A stretch of DNA of 64,000 bases, from contig NZ_PYFP01000001.1 of assembly GCF_003056055.1 (NCBI RefSeq), forward strand, positions 124,001 through 188,000, written 5' to 3'. The notes under the pieces are model-generated. The model did no database searches. It was not told the origin of the DNA and saw only the letters and a list, made by a program, of their open reading frames with translations. Of this stretch, positions 9,716 to 18,642 are shown in pieces. The translations under genes were made by a program, and so were the position numbers. This stretch comes from Glaciimonas sp. PCH181. Lineage in GTDB: Bacteria > Pseudomonadota > Gammaproteobacteria > Burkholderiales > Burkholderiaceae_D. Position 1 is the first letter of the stretch. The number at the start of each line of letters is the position of its first letter.

Positions 9716-10753
9716 ATGACTAATTCGATATTTCCGTGGCAAATAAATGCCTGGCAGCAACTTCAGCAAATGCGACCGCGCATGCCGCATGCGATCCTGT
9801 TTCATGGCGCTGAAGGTATAGGTAAAACTATATTTGCCGAACAGTTCGCGCAGTCGCTGTTTTGCGAAAAGCCGCTAGCCGATGGTCAAGCCTGTGGCGT
9901 ATGTGGATCATGTGGTTGGTTCATGCAGCAGAATCATCCCGATTATCGTCGTGTGCGCCCTGAAATTCTCGAAGATGAGGATAGTCGCGAAGGCGGCGAG
10001 GGCGCTGATGATGGCGACAAGAAAACAGCGAAGGCGACCAAAGCACCGTCGAAAGAAATTAAGATTGATCAAATTCGTGCATTAGCCGGATTTATGAATA
10101 TCTCCACCCATCGTCAAGGCCAACGCGTAGTGGTGCTGTATCCGGCGGAGGCCTTAAACGCCGCCGCCGCCAATGCGTTGCTGAAAACCCTGGAAGAACC
10201 TCCGCCGAACACCGTATTTTTATTAATATCAAATAGTCTGGATCGATTGTTGCCGACGATATTGTCGCGTTGTCGCAAGTTTCCGATGCCGCTGCCTTCA
10301 CCGCAAGAAGCGCTTGGCTGGCTCAAACAACAAGGCGTGGCTGACGCTGATATGTGGTTGGCAGAGCAGGGCGGCGCGCCACTGACCGCGCAGGCGCAGT
10401 CGCAAAGTGATGGCCGTGAATTGATAGATGCGCTGCTGGCCTATTTGAGTGCACCCAGTATCGACGCAGCGTTGAAATGTGCCGAACGGGTGCAGAAAAC
10501 CCCTGTGGTTGAGCTGCTCGGGTGGCAGCAGCGCTGGCTCTATGATGTATTTTCGCTGAAGATGGCGGGTTCTGTGCGGTATTATCCACGTCATAAAAAG
10601 ACATTGACGGCATTGGCGGCACGCACGCAAACCGGCGAATTATTACGATTATTGAAAGCCAGTAACGACAGACGGGCCATCGCAGAACATCCGTTGTCGG
10701 CAAGACTTTTTATTGAAGATATGCTGTTGGATTACGCAAAAATTTTTGCATGA
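9716..10753 (+). CDS. holB: DNA polymerase III subunit delta'
   Basis: 345-aa clamp-loader delta' subunit. The AAA+ module has the Walker-A-like GAEGIGKT (about residues 29-36), a four-Cys zinc site beginning CGVCGSC, and sensor and SRC motifs: LLKTLEEPP and TILSRCRKF, the latter supplying the arginine finger to gamma/tau. A charged low-complexity insertion (EDEDSREGGEGADDGDKK, about residues 83-100) after the zinc site is longer than in E. coli. Start is ATG 9716; a TTG two codons earlier is possible but less likely. It sits between tmk and pilZ. Confidence 0.94.
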   Translation: MTNSIFPWQINAWQQLQQMRPRMPHAILFHGAEGIGKTIFAEQFAQSLFCEKPLADGQACGVCGSCGWFMQQNHPDYRRVRPEILEDEDSREGGEGADDGDKKTAKATKAPSKEIKIDQIRALAGFMNISTHRQGQRVVVLYPAEALNAAAANALLKTLEEPPPNTVFLLISNSLDRLLPTILSRCRKFPMPLPSPQEALGWLKQQGVADADMWLAEQGGAPLTAQAQSQSDGRELIDALLAYLSAPSIDAALKCAERVQKTPVVELLGWQQRWLYDVFSLKMAGSVRYYPRHKKTLTALAARTQTGELLRLLKASNDRRAIAEHPLSARLFIEDMLLDYAKIFA

Positions 10754-10809
10754 CATTTTTCAGGACTGATTTATCTGAGTCAATTTTGATTATTCAATAG
10801 GAGATGTGC

Positions 10810-11199
10810 ATGGCAGAAAATACAATCGGCGGCGTGGCAGGGATAAGCGGCATTAAGTTAGCCAGGCCGACTGTATTGTCGCTGGCGATCAAAGAAAAAT
10901 CGGCTTTATATGCGGCCTATATGCCATTCTTAACGAACGGCGGCATATTCGTGCCGACCAGCAAGGCTTATTTGGTAGGGGACGAGATTTATTTGATTCT
11001 CAGTCTCATGGAAGATCCCGCCAAATATCCTATCGCTGGCAAGGTCGCCTGGATTACACCGTCCGGCGCGAATAACAATCGGGCGCAAGGCATCGGCGTG
11101 CATTTTCCCGACGACGAAAGCGGCCTCCGTTTGCGTACACGTATTGAAGAAATCTTGGGTTCCGCATTGGGCTCAAGCCGTCCCACTCACACTTTATAA
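10810..11199 (+). CDS. pilZ: Type IV pilus assembly PilZ protein
   Basis: 129-aa PilZ-domain protein of the short class encoded beside holB in many beta- and gammaproteobacteria and needed for type IV pilus biogenesis. The C-terminal GIGVHFPDDESG segment is present. The N-terminal RxxxR and the DxSxxG c-di-GMP motifs are not evident, consistent with PilZ proper, which does not bind c-di-GMP well. AGGAG (10799-10803) touches an ATG at 10804 but is 6 nt before ATG 10810, so 10810 is taken as the start. The next gene begins 2 nt after the stop. Confidence 0.9.
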   Translation: MAENTIGGVAGISGIKLARPTVLSLAIKEKSALYAAYMPFLTNGGIFVPTSKAYLVGDEIYLILSLMEDPAKYPIAGKVAWITPSGANNNRAQGIGVHFPDDESGLRLRTRIEEILGSALGSSRPTHTL

Positions 11200-11201
11200 A
11201 C

Positions 11202-11723
11202 ATGAAATATCATCATCGACTGGCAGTGCAGCAGGATTTGGACGCAATCGTTGCGATTTACAACAGTACCGTTGCGTCGCGTGACGTCACCGCCGATACG
11301 GAACCGGTATCGGTTGCTTCCCGGCAAGCGTGGTTCGATCATCACAACCCGACGCTGCGCCCGCTGTGGGTGGTTGAGCAGTCCACTGATGATAACGATA
11401 CCGCGTTGCCGACCATTCTCGGCTGGCTTTCGTACTCGGATTTTTACGGTCGTCCGGCTTACTCTGGCACGGCTGAAATTTCTGTCTATATTCACGAAGC
11501 TGCGCGAGGCATGGGGATTGGTCGTTATTTGATGGAAGCGGCAATTGCCTATGCGCCGCACGTTGCGGTGCATACTTTATTGGGGTTTGTTTTTGGTCAT
11601 AACGAACCAAGTCTGAAATTGTTTGATGTATTCGGCTTTGAGCGTTGGGCCAACATGCCACGCGTGGCAACGCTGGACGGGATAGAGCGTGATTTGGTGA
11701 TTTTAGGTAAACGCGTCGCATAA
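11202..11723 (+). CDS. GNAT N-acetyltransferase (phosphinothricin/methionine sulfoximine acetyltransferase-like)
   Basis: 173-aa GNAT protein resembling the Pat/MddA/YncA branch, which acetylates methionine sulfoximine, phosphinothricin or related small molecules. Visible family features are the AIVAIYNSTVASR start, the AEISVYIHEAARGMGIGRYLM acetyl-CoA loop (about residues 88-108) and the FGHNEPSLKLFDVFGFERW end. It begins 2 nt after pilZ, so translational coupling is likely, although no functional link to pili is evident. The natural substrate is not determined. Confidence 0.85.
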   Translation: MKYHHRLAVQQDLDAIVAIYNSTVASRDVTADTEPVSVASRQAWFDHHNPTLRPLWVVEQSTDDNDTALPTILGWLSYSDFYGRPAYSGTAEISVYIHEAARGMGIGRYLMEAAIAYAPHVAVHTLLGFVFGHNEPSLKLFDVFGFERWANMPRVATLDGIERDLVILGKRVA

Positions 11724-11743
11724 AATTTCTACAATTTGTTATT

Positions 11744-11792
11744 CCCGTTTGTCAGGGCGAAATCGTCATAAGAAATCGCCGTGACAAACAGG
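11744..11792. repeat. Imperfect 17-bp inverted repeat in the GNAT-tatD gap
   Basis: Arms 11744-11760 and 11776-11792 pair at 15 of 17 positions around a 15-nt loop. There is no T run after it. It could be a factor-dependent terminator, an RNA-stability hairpin or a short interspersed repeat. Confidence 0.6.
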
Positions 11793-11881
11793 CGATTCTC
11801 GTAATATTGCATCGTTTTTCTTGCCTCCCTTTTCTATTCTGAGAAGAGGATTTTTATACTGCTTCTGTCCTGTTTCCGCCC

Positions 11882-12676
11882 ATGTATATCGACTCTCACT
11901 GCCATATTAATTTTCCTGAGCTGGCTGCCAAAATGCCGGAAATTCTGGCTAAGATGGCAGAAAATAAGGTGACTCACGCGCTCTGCGTTTCGGTCGATTT
12001 ACCTGATTTTCCGCAGGTGCTGGAATTGGCTAAAACCTATCCGCACATCTACGCCTCGGTGGGCGTGCATCCCGACTACGAAGATACGCCGGAACCGACA
12101 GTAGACGACTTGATTCGCTTGTCCGATCATCCGAAAATTATCGCGATTGGCGAAACCGGCCTGGATTACTTTCGGTTGAAGGGCGATCTCGAATGGCAGC
12201 GCGAGCGCTTTCGTCGTCACATCCGGGCTTCGCGGGCGACTGGGAAGCCGCTCATTATTCATACGCGCGCCGCCTCCGAAGATACGATAAAAATTATGCT
12301 TGAAGAAGGTGCCGGGACCAATGCCGGTGGCGCGGGCGGTGTGATGCATTGCTTCACTGAATCACTGGCGGTGGCGGAGGCGGCGATCCAGATGGGCTTC
12401 TATATTTCTTTTTCCGGTATCGTTACTTTTAAGAGCGCAAAAGATTTGCAGGCGGTGGCGTTAGCGGTGCCGCTAGAACATATTCTGATCGAGACCGATT
12501 CGCCCTATCTTGCCCCCGTGCCGCATCGTGGCAAGATGAACGAACCAGGATTGGTGATACATGTCGCGGAATATCTCGCGAATCTTAAAGGTGTGCCGCT
12601 GACAACAATAGCCCAACAGACCACGGATAATTTTTTTACATTATTCAAACTTTCACCAGAGGCCGCCAATGCTTAA
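11882..12676 (+). CDS. TatD family metal-dependent hydrolase
   Basis: 264-aa TatD/YcfH-type TIM-barrel hydrolase. Metal ligands are visible as the HxH pair in IDSHCHINF (residues 5-7), Glu in GETGLDYF, His in LIIHTRAA, His in GVMHCFTES and Asp in IETDSPYLAP. Family members are metal-dependent DNases, some with 3'-5' exonuclease and repair activity. The copy next to holB/pilZ corresponds to the YcfH branch. The last 8 nt overlap the first codons of the ankyrin gene. Confidence 0.93.
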   Translation: MYIDSHCHINFPELAAKMPEILAKMAENKVTHALCVSVDLPDFPQVLELAKTYPHIYASVGVHPDYEDTPEPTVDDLIRLSDHPKIIAIGETGLDYFRLKGDLEWQRERFRRHIRASRATGKPLIIHTRAASEDTIKIMLEEGAGTNAGGAGGVMHCFTESLAVAEAAIQMGFYISFSGIVTFKSAKDLQAVALAVPLEHILIETDSPYLAPVPHRGKMNEPGLVIHVAEYLANLKGVPLTTIAQQTTDNFFTLFKLSPEAANA

Positions 12677-13370
12677 TTTCGCAAAAAAAATCAAACCAGA
12701 TTCCGTGATGCGCCGGTTTTTTTCTGCAATTGCGGCGACTTTATTGGCAGCCATATTTATCTTGCCGGTTGTCAGTCACGCAGCGACTTCGGAAGAATTT
12801 TTTAAGTTAATCCAGCTTGACGATTATCGACGTTTGCCTAAGCTATTTGCAGCAGGCTTGGATCCAAATGTGGTTGAAAGCAAACGCGGCGACACGGGCC
12901 TGATTTTAGCCGTCCGCGAAGATTCGATGAAGTCGTTCGACGTATTGCTGAATACGCCCGGCATCGATTTGAATGCACGCGCCCACAATGGCGATACGGC
13001 ATTGATGGTGGCCGCTTACAAGAATAATGTTGCCGCAGTGAAAGCGCTGTTGGGTAAAGAGGTCGATCCGAACAACAAGGGTTGGGCCGCGCTGCATTAT
13101 GCGGCGGCGGTCGGTAATAATGAGATCGTGCAATTGTTGCTGGATGCATCTGCCTACATCGATGCGGATTCGCCCAACCACACTACGCCGCTGATGATGG
13201 CTGCACGCGCTGGACAAATTCTGACTGTTAAATTGCTGCTCGATTCTGGCGCAGACGCCACATTGAAAAACGATGTTGGAATGACGGCAATTGATTTTGC
13301 AAAAAAATTCGAACATCAGGATATTGTCGATGGCCTTACGCATCGTTTGAAGCAAGCGGGGAAGTTGTAA
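12669..13370 (+). CDS. Exported ankyrin-repeat protein
   Basis: 233-aa protein with an N-terminal signal peptide whose hydrophobic core is MRRFFSAIAATLLAAIFILP, ending at SHA (about residue 39), followed by about five ankyrin repeats (residues 50-220). Clear repeat cores are GDTALMVAAYKNN, GWAALHYAAAVGN and HTTPLMMAARAGQ. It should be periplasmic and bind a partner protein; no enzyme motif is present. The ATG at 12669 overlaps the tatD stop (ATGCTTAA), but ATG 12708, directly before the signal peptide, is an alternative start. It is the last gene of the mltG-to-tatD run. Confidence 0.85.
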   Translation: MLNFAKKIKPDSVMRRFFSAIAATLLAAIFILPVVSHAATSEEFFKLIQLDDYRRLPKLFAAGLDPNVVESKRGDTGLILAVREDSMKSFDVLLNTPGIDLNARAHNGDTALMVAAYKNNVAAVKALLGKEVDPNNKGWAALHYAAAVGNNEIVQLLLDASAYIDADSPNHTTPLMMAARAGQILTVKLLLDSGADATLKNDVGMTAIDFAKKFEHQDIVDGLTHRLKQAGKL

Positions 13371-13588
13371 ATCCGGCTTTAATGCTGTGAAGGAATAGAC
13401 TGATTTGCAACACTAATCGGCAAGCGTAAACAATGAAGGGTGACTTTGACGCACTAGCAGACTATTGTTAATCTCATGGTGATAATTATTTCCCAAGCGA
13501 CTTAATGGACCACTGAATTTCACCACTTAATTGCAGTGGAACAAGAAATGTGGCACGTGACACGAAGCAGTCAATGGGGGAGTTCGCT

Positions 13589-14689
13589 ATGTCCGTTAAC
13601 AATAAAAGATCGCGCAGTTTTTTTACCGGATGGTCATTTTTCTTTTTCTTATTTTCATTGGCTGGCCACGCTGCGGAGTCATCAGAAGATGTCCCGCCAG
13701 CAACCTCGGTCGTGACGCCGCCCGGGACCTATAACGGCTACGCCTCGGCGGCCCTTGGAAACGGTGTTCTATATGGGCACGACGTAGCTACTACCAAGCC
13801 GATGCGTTGGCGCGCAGCAGAAATCAGATTTGGACCGAATCTCGATATTTTTGGACTTGTATCCAGCGGGCGTCTCTCCGCCGCCGAAGCCCCCCGACTT
13901 GATATCGTTTATTACAACGAAGGCCATCCAGACAATAACCATCGTGATGGCTACGCGTTGCAGATGGTCTTCAGAAAAAAAATCCAGCCATATCTCAACA
14001 TCGAATTTGGCGCCGGGCCCTACTTCAGCATGAACAGAACTACGGCAGTAAGCGGCGTCGAATCTGACGATGCCCGCGTCGGCGCCTTGTTTTCCTTAGC
14101 GCTTCTTGCGTCTCTTGATCATTATTCACCCGGCCTGAGTCTGCGAGTGGGGTACAACCACGTCATCATGCCGGGCGCACCGTCCTCAGACGCGTTGATA
14201 GTGGGTATAGGCAAAGAATTTGATACCGTAGTTGCCTATGCGCCTGATCAACCGGGCCTTACGTCGGGGTCGGTTTGGCTTGCCGGATCGGTCGGCTTTG
14301 CGCAGACCAATCAATCGGGACCGGGAAAGCGGCTGAGCTATGCGATTGACGCAAAAAAATACTATGGACACTGGGCAATATCCGTTTCTGGCGTGGATGA
14401 AGGTAGTGATGGCGTCCGGGTGGATCGCAGGGGGATTGCGGCGCAGGCCTGGTACGTGCAATCCATCAGTGAAAACTGGGGTATCAGCTTCGGTGCCGGA
14501 CCATATTTTGCAGCGAATCAGCGAGAATTCGGTAATTGGACGACGAATGGTTTGATGACGCTTGAGGTGGATCGGAATATCGGCAAGAATTTCAAGGCAT
14601 TTATCGATTTTGGTCGCGTGGTCACCTTTAGAAATAAAAACGACGCTGATCTCCTGACACTTGGCATCTCCAGAAAATTTGATTTTTAG
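13589..14689 (+). CDS. Outer-membrane barrel-like protein with two tandem copies of one unit
   Basis: 366-aa exported protein of unknown function. A signal peptide (residues 1-29, ending GHAAES) precedes alternating amphipathic strands, and the protein ends in Phe like many outer-membrane barrels. Two halves repeat: FGAGPYFSMN at residue 140 and FGAGPYFAAN at 301; a D/NEG...R(D/R)G segment before each; DALIVGIGKEFD at 201 and DLLTLGISRKFD at 354. Each unit is about 155-160 residues, close to the size of PagL-like eight-strand barrels. The start is ATG 13589 because GGGGAG (13577-13582) is 6 nt upstream; the frame is open further back to a GTG at 13550. Monocistronic, with a terminator downstream. 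Confidence 0.75.
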   Translation: MSVNNKRSRSFFTGWSFFFFLFSLAGHAAESSEDVPPATSVVTPPGTYNGYASAALGNGVLYGHDVATTKPMRWRAAEIRFGPNLDIFGLVSSGRLSAAEAPRLDIVYYNEGHPDNNHRDGYALQMVFRKKIQPYLNIEFGAGPYFSMNRTTAVSGVESDDARVGALFSLALLASLDHYSPGLSLRVGYNHVIMPGAPSSDALIVGIGKEFDTVVAYAPDQPGLTSGSVWLAGSVGFAQTNQSGPGKRLSYAIDAKKYYGHWAISVSGVDEGSDGVRVDRRGIAAQAWYVQSISENWGISFGAGPYFAANQREFGNWTTNGLMTLEVDRNIGKNFKAFIDFGRVVTFRNKNDADLLTLGISRKFDF

Positions 14690-14716
14690 CGTCGTTTAGC
14701 CACCTGCACTGTCATT

Positions 14717-14756
14717 AAACCGCCACCTTTACCTGCAACGTAGAGCTGGCGGTTTT
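14717..14756 (+). terminator. Probable intrinsic terminator after the barrel gene
   Basis: AAACCGCCA (14717-14725) pairs perfectly with TGGCGGTTT (14747-14755) across a 21-nt loop, followed by a short T run. Confidence 0.6.
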
Positions 14757-14934
14757 GTTATGAGGTGGCCTATGGAATGCCGCCAAAGAATTTTGTGCGC
14801 TGCTGGCAACTTGTTAATTTTGTACTACACTAAATTGAGCAGCGTCCGACTATCTCGAAAAGAAACACAAGTCAAAAAAAGATGTCGAATAGTCTGCTTA
14901 AATTTTGTTGTCTGTGGCTTTTATGGAGGTGGCT

Positions 14935-15438
14935 ATGGAACTGCATATGCATTCTCATCACTTGGAATCACGGCGGCCTGATTGGGCTGCGGCGGCGGTT
15001 TCCGGGTTCGTCGGCGGGGCTGTCCTGATGGTTCTGGAATTGCTTTGGTCATCGCTGATTGTGGGTGCCAGCCCGTGGGCGATGTCCCATATGATTTCAG
15101 CGATTGTGATGGGACGAGATGTCCTGCAATCAACGGATTTTAGCGTCGGTGTTGTGGCAACTGCGTTGATTACGCATTATGTGCTGGGTATTATTTTTGG
15201 GCTTATTCTGTGCGCCATCATTGCACCATTTCATTTAGATTCCAGCATTGGCATGATATTGCTGACCGGCATGGTATTTGGTGTCGTGCTGTATGTATTC
15301 AACTTTTATGGCATGGCCAAATTTTTCCCCTGGTTTGCTGAGATGCGCGGTTGGTCAGCGTTGTTAACCCACCTGATTTTTGGTCTGGTATCGGCCGCGA
15401 TGTATTGGACGCTGGAGCGACGCAGCGCAATCAGGTAA
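14935..15438 (+). CDS. Four-helix membrane protein upstream of the cox cluster
   Basis: 167-aa hydrophobic protein of unknown function. It has a His-rich start (MELHMHSHHLES) and four predicted membrane segments (about residues 18-42, 65-95, 103-125 and 142-160). GGAGG at 14925-14929 lies 5 nt before the ATG and fixes the start. It precedes the oxidase genes by 223 nt on the same strand. That context suggests a role in oxidase assembly or copper/haem handling, but this is inference from position and the His-rich end only. Confidence 0.75.
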   Translation: MELHMHSHHLESRRPDWAAAAVSGFVGGAVLMVLELLWSSLIVGASPWAMSHMISAIVMGRDVLQSTDFSVGVVATALITHYVLGIIFGLILCAIIAPFHLDSSIGMILLTGMVFGVVLYVFNFYGMAKFFPWFAEMRGWSALLTHLIFGLVSAAMYWTLERRSAIR

Positions 15439-15661
15439 CGCCTGGCGCAACGTCCGCCCAGAACGATAAAAATAGTAATCGGGACTCACATAAAAAATGC
15501 TTTGCTTATTGCTGCGTGCGGCTGGCCATTCCTGGTAATGGTAAATATGGTCAGACGTAAGTAACGCCTATTTTGCATGGCTTGCTAGTCTTGTATTGAC
15601 CCGTGTCATCAATCGTCACTATTGTCACTTCGCCGGTTTACCGACGCGGAAGGGGATCAGT

Positions 15662-16822
15662 ATGGTTATGGCCATTTTGCTCGTCGTGATAGTTGATCTG
15701 ACGGTGCTGTTTCATATTCTGAGTCCATGGTGGTTAACACCGCTGGCCTCAAATTGGCAGCAGATGGACAATACCTTGACGATTACGCTGGCAATTACGG
15801 GCTTTGTCTTTGTGTTTCTGAATCTATTTTTGGTTTATACCTTGCTGCGCTTTCGTCATCGCAAAGGTCGTCGTGCGGGCTATGAGCCAGACAACAAAAA
15901 ACTGGAATGGTGGCTGACCGGCGTGACAACCGTTGGCATCATCGCGTTGCTGGCACCGGGTTTGCTGGTGTATGCCGAGTTTGTGAATGTGCCGGCTAAT
16001 GCGCTAAAAGTGGAAGTGTTGGGGCAGCAATGGCAATGGCGTTTTCGCTTTCCCGGCGCTAGCGGCAAACTCGGCCGTAGCAGTATTGGGCTGGTTAGCG
16101 CGGCCAATCCGTTCGGCCTTGATCCGGCTGATCCTGCCGGTCAAGACAATATCCTTGTAAATAATAACGAACTGCATTTGCCGGTGAATGTACCGGTAGA
16201 AATGCTGCTACGTTCGCAAGATGTCTTGCACGATTTTTATGTGCCGCCTTTTCGCGCGCGCATGAATATGATACCGGGCATGGTGACCTCGTTTTGGTTT
16301 ACGCCAAATAAAGTGGGACGGTATGAGGTGCTGTGCGCGCAATTATGTGGCATCGGTCATGCCGGCATGCGCGGCTACGTCGTGGTCGAGGAGATGGCTA
16401 ACTTCAAGACCTGGTTACAGTCTCAGCAAACATTTGCCGTATCGATGATGCCGCAGCAACCGCACCCGGTTGGTACAGCGCCGGATACGCTGATCGCACA
16501 GGGTAAGGCGCTGGCGACCTCCAAGGCTTGCTTTTCGTGCCACACGGTGGATGGTAGTGCTTTGGTCGGGCCGACCTGGAAAGGACTGTTTGGCAAGACT
16601 GAAACCATGGCGAACGGCAGCACCGCGATGGTCGATGAAGCTTACTTAAAAAACTTTATCCGCCAACCGCAGGCGCGGGTAGTGAAGGGATTCACACCGA
16701 TGATGCCGACGATTCCTATGACCGATGATGAGTTGACGGCGCTGGTGGCGTATATCAAGTCGCTCGGTGCGCAACCGGCAACAACGAACACGGCAGGTGT
16801 CACCGCCGGTAACGGCCAATAA
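15662..16822 (+). CDS. coxB: Cytochrome c oxidase subunit II with fused cytochrome c domain
   Basis: 386-aa caa3-type subunit II that takes electrons from cytochrome c or a quinol-fed donor to the CuA centre. Two N-terminal membrane segments (about residues 3-25 and 38-60) are followed by the periplasmic cupredoxin domain with CuA ligands in CAQLCGIGHAGM. A C-terminal class I cytochrome c domain has CFSCH at residues 290-294 and an axial Met in FTPMMPTIPM. Start is ATG 15662 with AAGGGGA upstream; the frame is open back to a TTG at 15596. The gene order and fused haem domain resemble the alternative oxidase CoxMNOP of Bradyrhizobium. Confidence 0.93.
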   Translation: MVMAILLVVIVDLTVLFHILSPWWLTPLASNWQQMDNTLTITLAITGFVFVFLNLFLVYTLLRFRHRKGRRAGYEPDNKKLEWWLTGVTTVGIIALLAPGLLVYAEFVNVPANALKVEVLGQQWQWRFRFPGASGKLGRSSIGLVSAANPFGLDPADPAGQDNILVNNNELHLPVNVPVEMLLRSQDVLHDFYVPPFRARMNMIPGMVTSFWFTPNKVGRYEVLCAQLCGIGHAGMRGYVVVEEMANFKTWLQSQQTFAVSMMPQQPHPVGTAPDTLIAQGKALATSKACFSCHTVDGSALVGPTWKGLFGKTETMANGSTAMVDEAYLKNFIRQPQARVVKGFTPMMPTIPMTDDELTALVAYIKSLGAQPATTNTAGVTAGNGQ

Positions 16823-16881
16823 AAGTCGAATAGATAGTCAGTAAAAACATACCGCCGCAATATCGCTTAATGGGGAAGGCT

Positions 16882-18642
16882 ATGACTAATACCGATGATG
16901 CCGAAGACAGCATGCACCACGCACCGCAAAGTTTTTTTCTTAAATATATCTGGAGCCAGGACCACAAGGTCATTGCCATTCAGTATTCCTGTGTGGCGAT
17001 TATTGCTGGTCTGGTCGGTTTGGTGCTGTCGAATCTGATGCGGTTGCAACTGGGATTTCCGGGCCGTTTTGCCGGTATCGATGCGACGCATTATTACCAG
17101 TTCATGACGATGCACGGCATGATTATGGTGATTTATTTGCTGACGGCGTTGCTGCTGGGCGGGTTTGGAAATTATTTGATTCCGCTCATGGTTGGGGCGC
17201 GGGATATGGTGTTTCCATATTTGAATATGTTGAGTTTCTGGACGTATTTTCTTTCTGTCATCGTCCTGATGTCGAGTTTTTTTGTGCCGGGCGGTCCTAC
17301 GGGAGCAGGTTGGACACTGTATCCGCCGCAAGCAATTTTGCCCGGTACGCCAGGTTATGAATGGGGCATTATTTTGATGTTGGTGTCGTTGCTGATATTC
17401 ATCGCCGCCGCCACCATGGGTGGATTAAATTATGTGACGACGGTATTGCAGGCGCGCACCGAAGGTATGACCCTGATGCGTATGCCGTTAACCGTCTGGG
17501 GAATTTTTGTCGCTACTATTTTGGCGTTGCTGGCTTTTCCCGCGTTGTTTGTCAGCGGCATTATGATGCTGCTTGATCGCACGCTGGGGACCAGCTTTTT
17601 CATGCCCGCGCTGTTATCGATGGGCAAAGCCAGTGCTTACAATGGCGGCAGTCCGCTGCTGTTTCAGCATTTATTCTGGTTTTTTGGACATCCGGAGGTG
17701 TATATCGTCGCGCTGCCAGCGTTCGGTATTGTCTCAGATCTGATCAGCGTGCATGCGCGCAAAAGTATTTTCGGCTATCGCACGATGGTATGGGCGATTC
17801 TGTCTATCGGCGTGCTCAGCGTATTGGTGTGGGCGCACCATATGTTTGTCAGCGGGATGAACCCGTATTTCGGATTTTTCTTCGCCACTACGACGCTGGT
17901 GATCGCGATTCCCACGGCGATTAAAGTCTACAACTGGTTGTTGACGTTGTGGGATGGCGATATTCATATGACGGTGCCGATGTTGTTTGCGCTGGCGTTT
18001 ATCAGCACCTTTCTGATCGGCGGATTGACAGGATTGTTTCTGGGCAATGTCAGCGTCGATATTCCTTTATCCAATACTTATTTTGTCGTTGCGCATTTCC
18101 ATATGGTGATGGGGGTGTCGCCGCTGCTAGTGATTTTTGGTGGGATTTACCATTGGTTTCCGAAGATTTCCGGACGAATGTTGGACGATCGGCTGGGCAA
18201 AATTCATTTCTGGATCACTTTTGTGGGGACTTACGCCATTTTCTTTCCGATGCACTATCTTGGGATACTTGGCATGCCGCGTCGATACTACGTATTTGAA
18301 GGTTATAAATTCATTCCGTCATCGGCACAGTCGTTAAATGTCTTTATTAGTGTAGTAGCGTTTGTGGTGGCATTCGGCCAGATAGTGTTCATATTCAATC
18401 TTATCTGGAGCACGTTCCGAGGCAAACCTGCCGAGGCCAATCCATGGCGCGCGGCTTCGCTGGAATGGCAAACGCCGACCACACCACCGGGGCATGGCAA
18501 CTGGGGGCCACAATTACCGGTGGTGTATCGCGGTGCTTATGCTTATAGCTTGCCCGGCGAGCAGGAAGATTTCATCGCACAGAATACGCCGCCAAAAATA
18601 GAAACGGCCGGGCCGGGCGTGAGTAAAGGAGCGCTGGCATGA
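16882..18642 (+). CDS. coxA: Cytochrome c oxidase subunit I
   Basis: 586-aa haem-copper oxidase catalytic subunit with about 12-13 membrane helices. It reduces O2 to water and pumps protons. Haem a/CuB ligands are visible: His in MTMHGMIMV, the His-Tyr pair of GHPEVY, the HH pair of VWAHHMF, and the two His of VVAHFHMVMG. The D-channel entry appears as ARDMVFPYLNMLSFW, where the usual PRMNN is PYLNM. The start ATG 16882 is preceded by GGGGA at 5 nt spacing; an ATG at 16870 is possible. It overlaps the next gene by 4 nt. Confidence 0.95.
   Translation: MTNTDDAEDSMHHAPQSFFLKYIWSQDHKVIAIQYSCVAIIAGLVGLVLSNLMRLQLGFPGRFAGIDATHYYQFMTMHGMIMVIYLLTALLLGGFGNYLIPLMVGARDMVFPYLNMLSFWTYFLSVIVLMSSFFVPGGPTGAGWTLYPPQAILPGTPGYEWGIILMLVSLLIFIAAATMGGLNYVTTVLQARTEGMTLMRMPLTVWGIFVATILALLAFPALFVSGIMMLLDRTLGTSFFMPALLSMGKASAYNGGSPLLFQHLFWFFGHPEVYIVALPAFGIVSDLISVHARKSIFGYRTMVWAILSIGVLSVLVWAHHMFVSGMNPYFGFFFATTTLVIAIPTAIKVYNWLLTLWDGDIHMTVPMLFALAFISTFLIGGLTGLFLGNVSVDIPLSNTYFVVAHFHMVMGVSPLLVIFGGIYHWFPKISGRMLDDRLGKIHFWITFVGTYAIFFPMHYLGILGMPRRYYVFEGYKFIPSSAQSLNVFISVVAFVVAFGQIVFIFNLIWSTFRGKPAEANPWRAASLEWQTPTTPPGHGNWGPQLPVVYRGAYAYSLPGEQEDFIAQNTPPKIETAGPGVSKGALA

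Noticed and set aside
14760..14981. 73-aa frame upstream of the four-helix membrane protein
   Set aside because: It overlaps the real gene start in another frame and shows no domain; more likely leader sequence.
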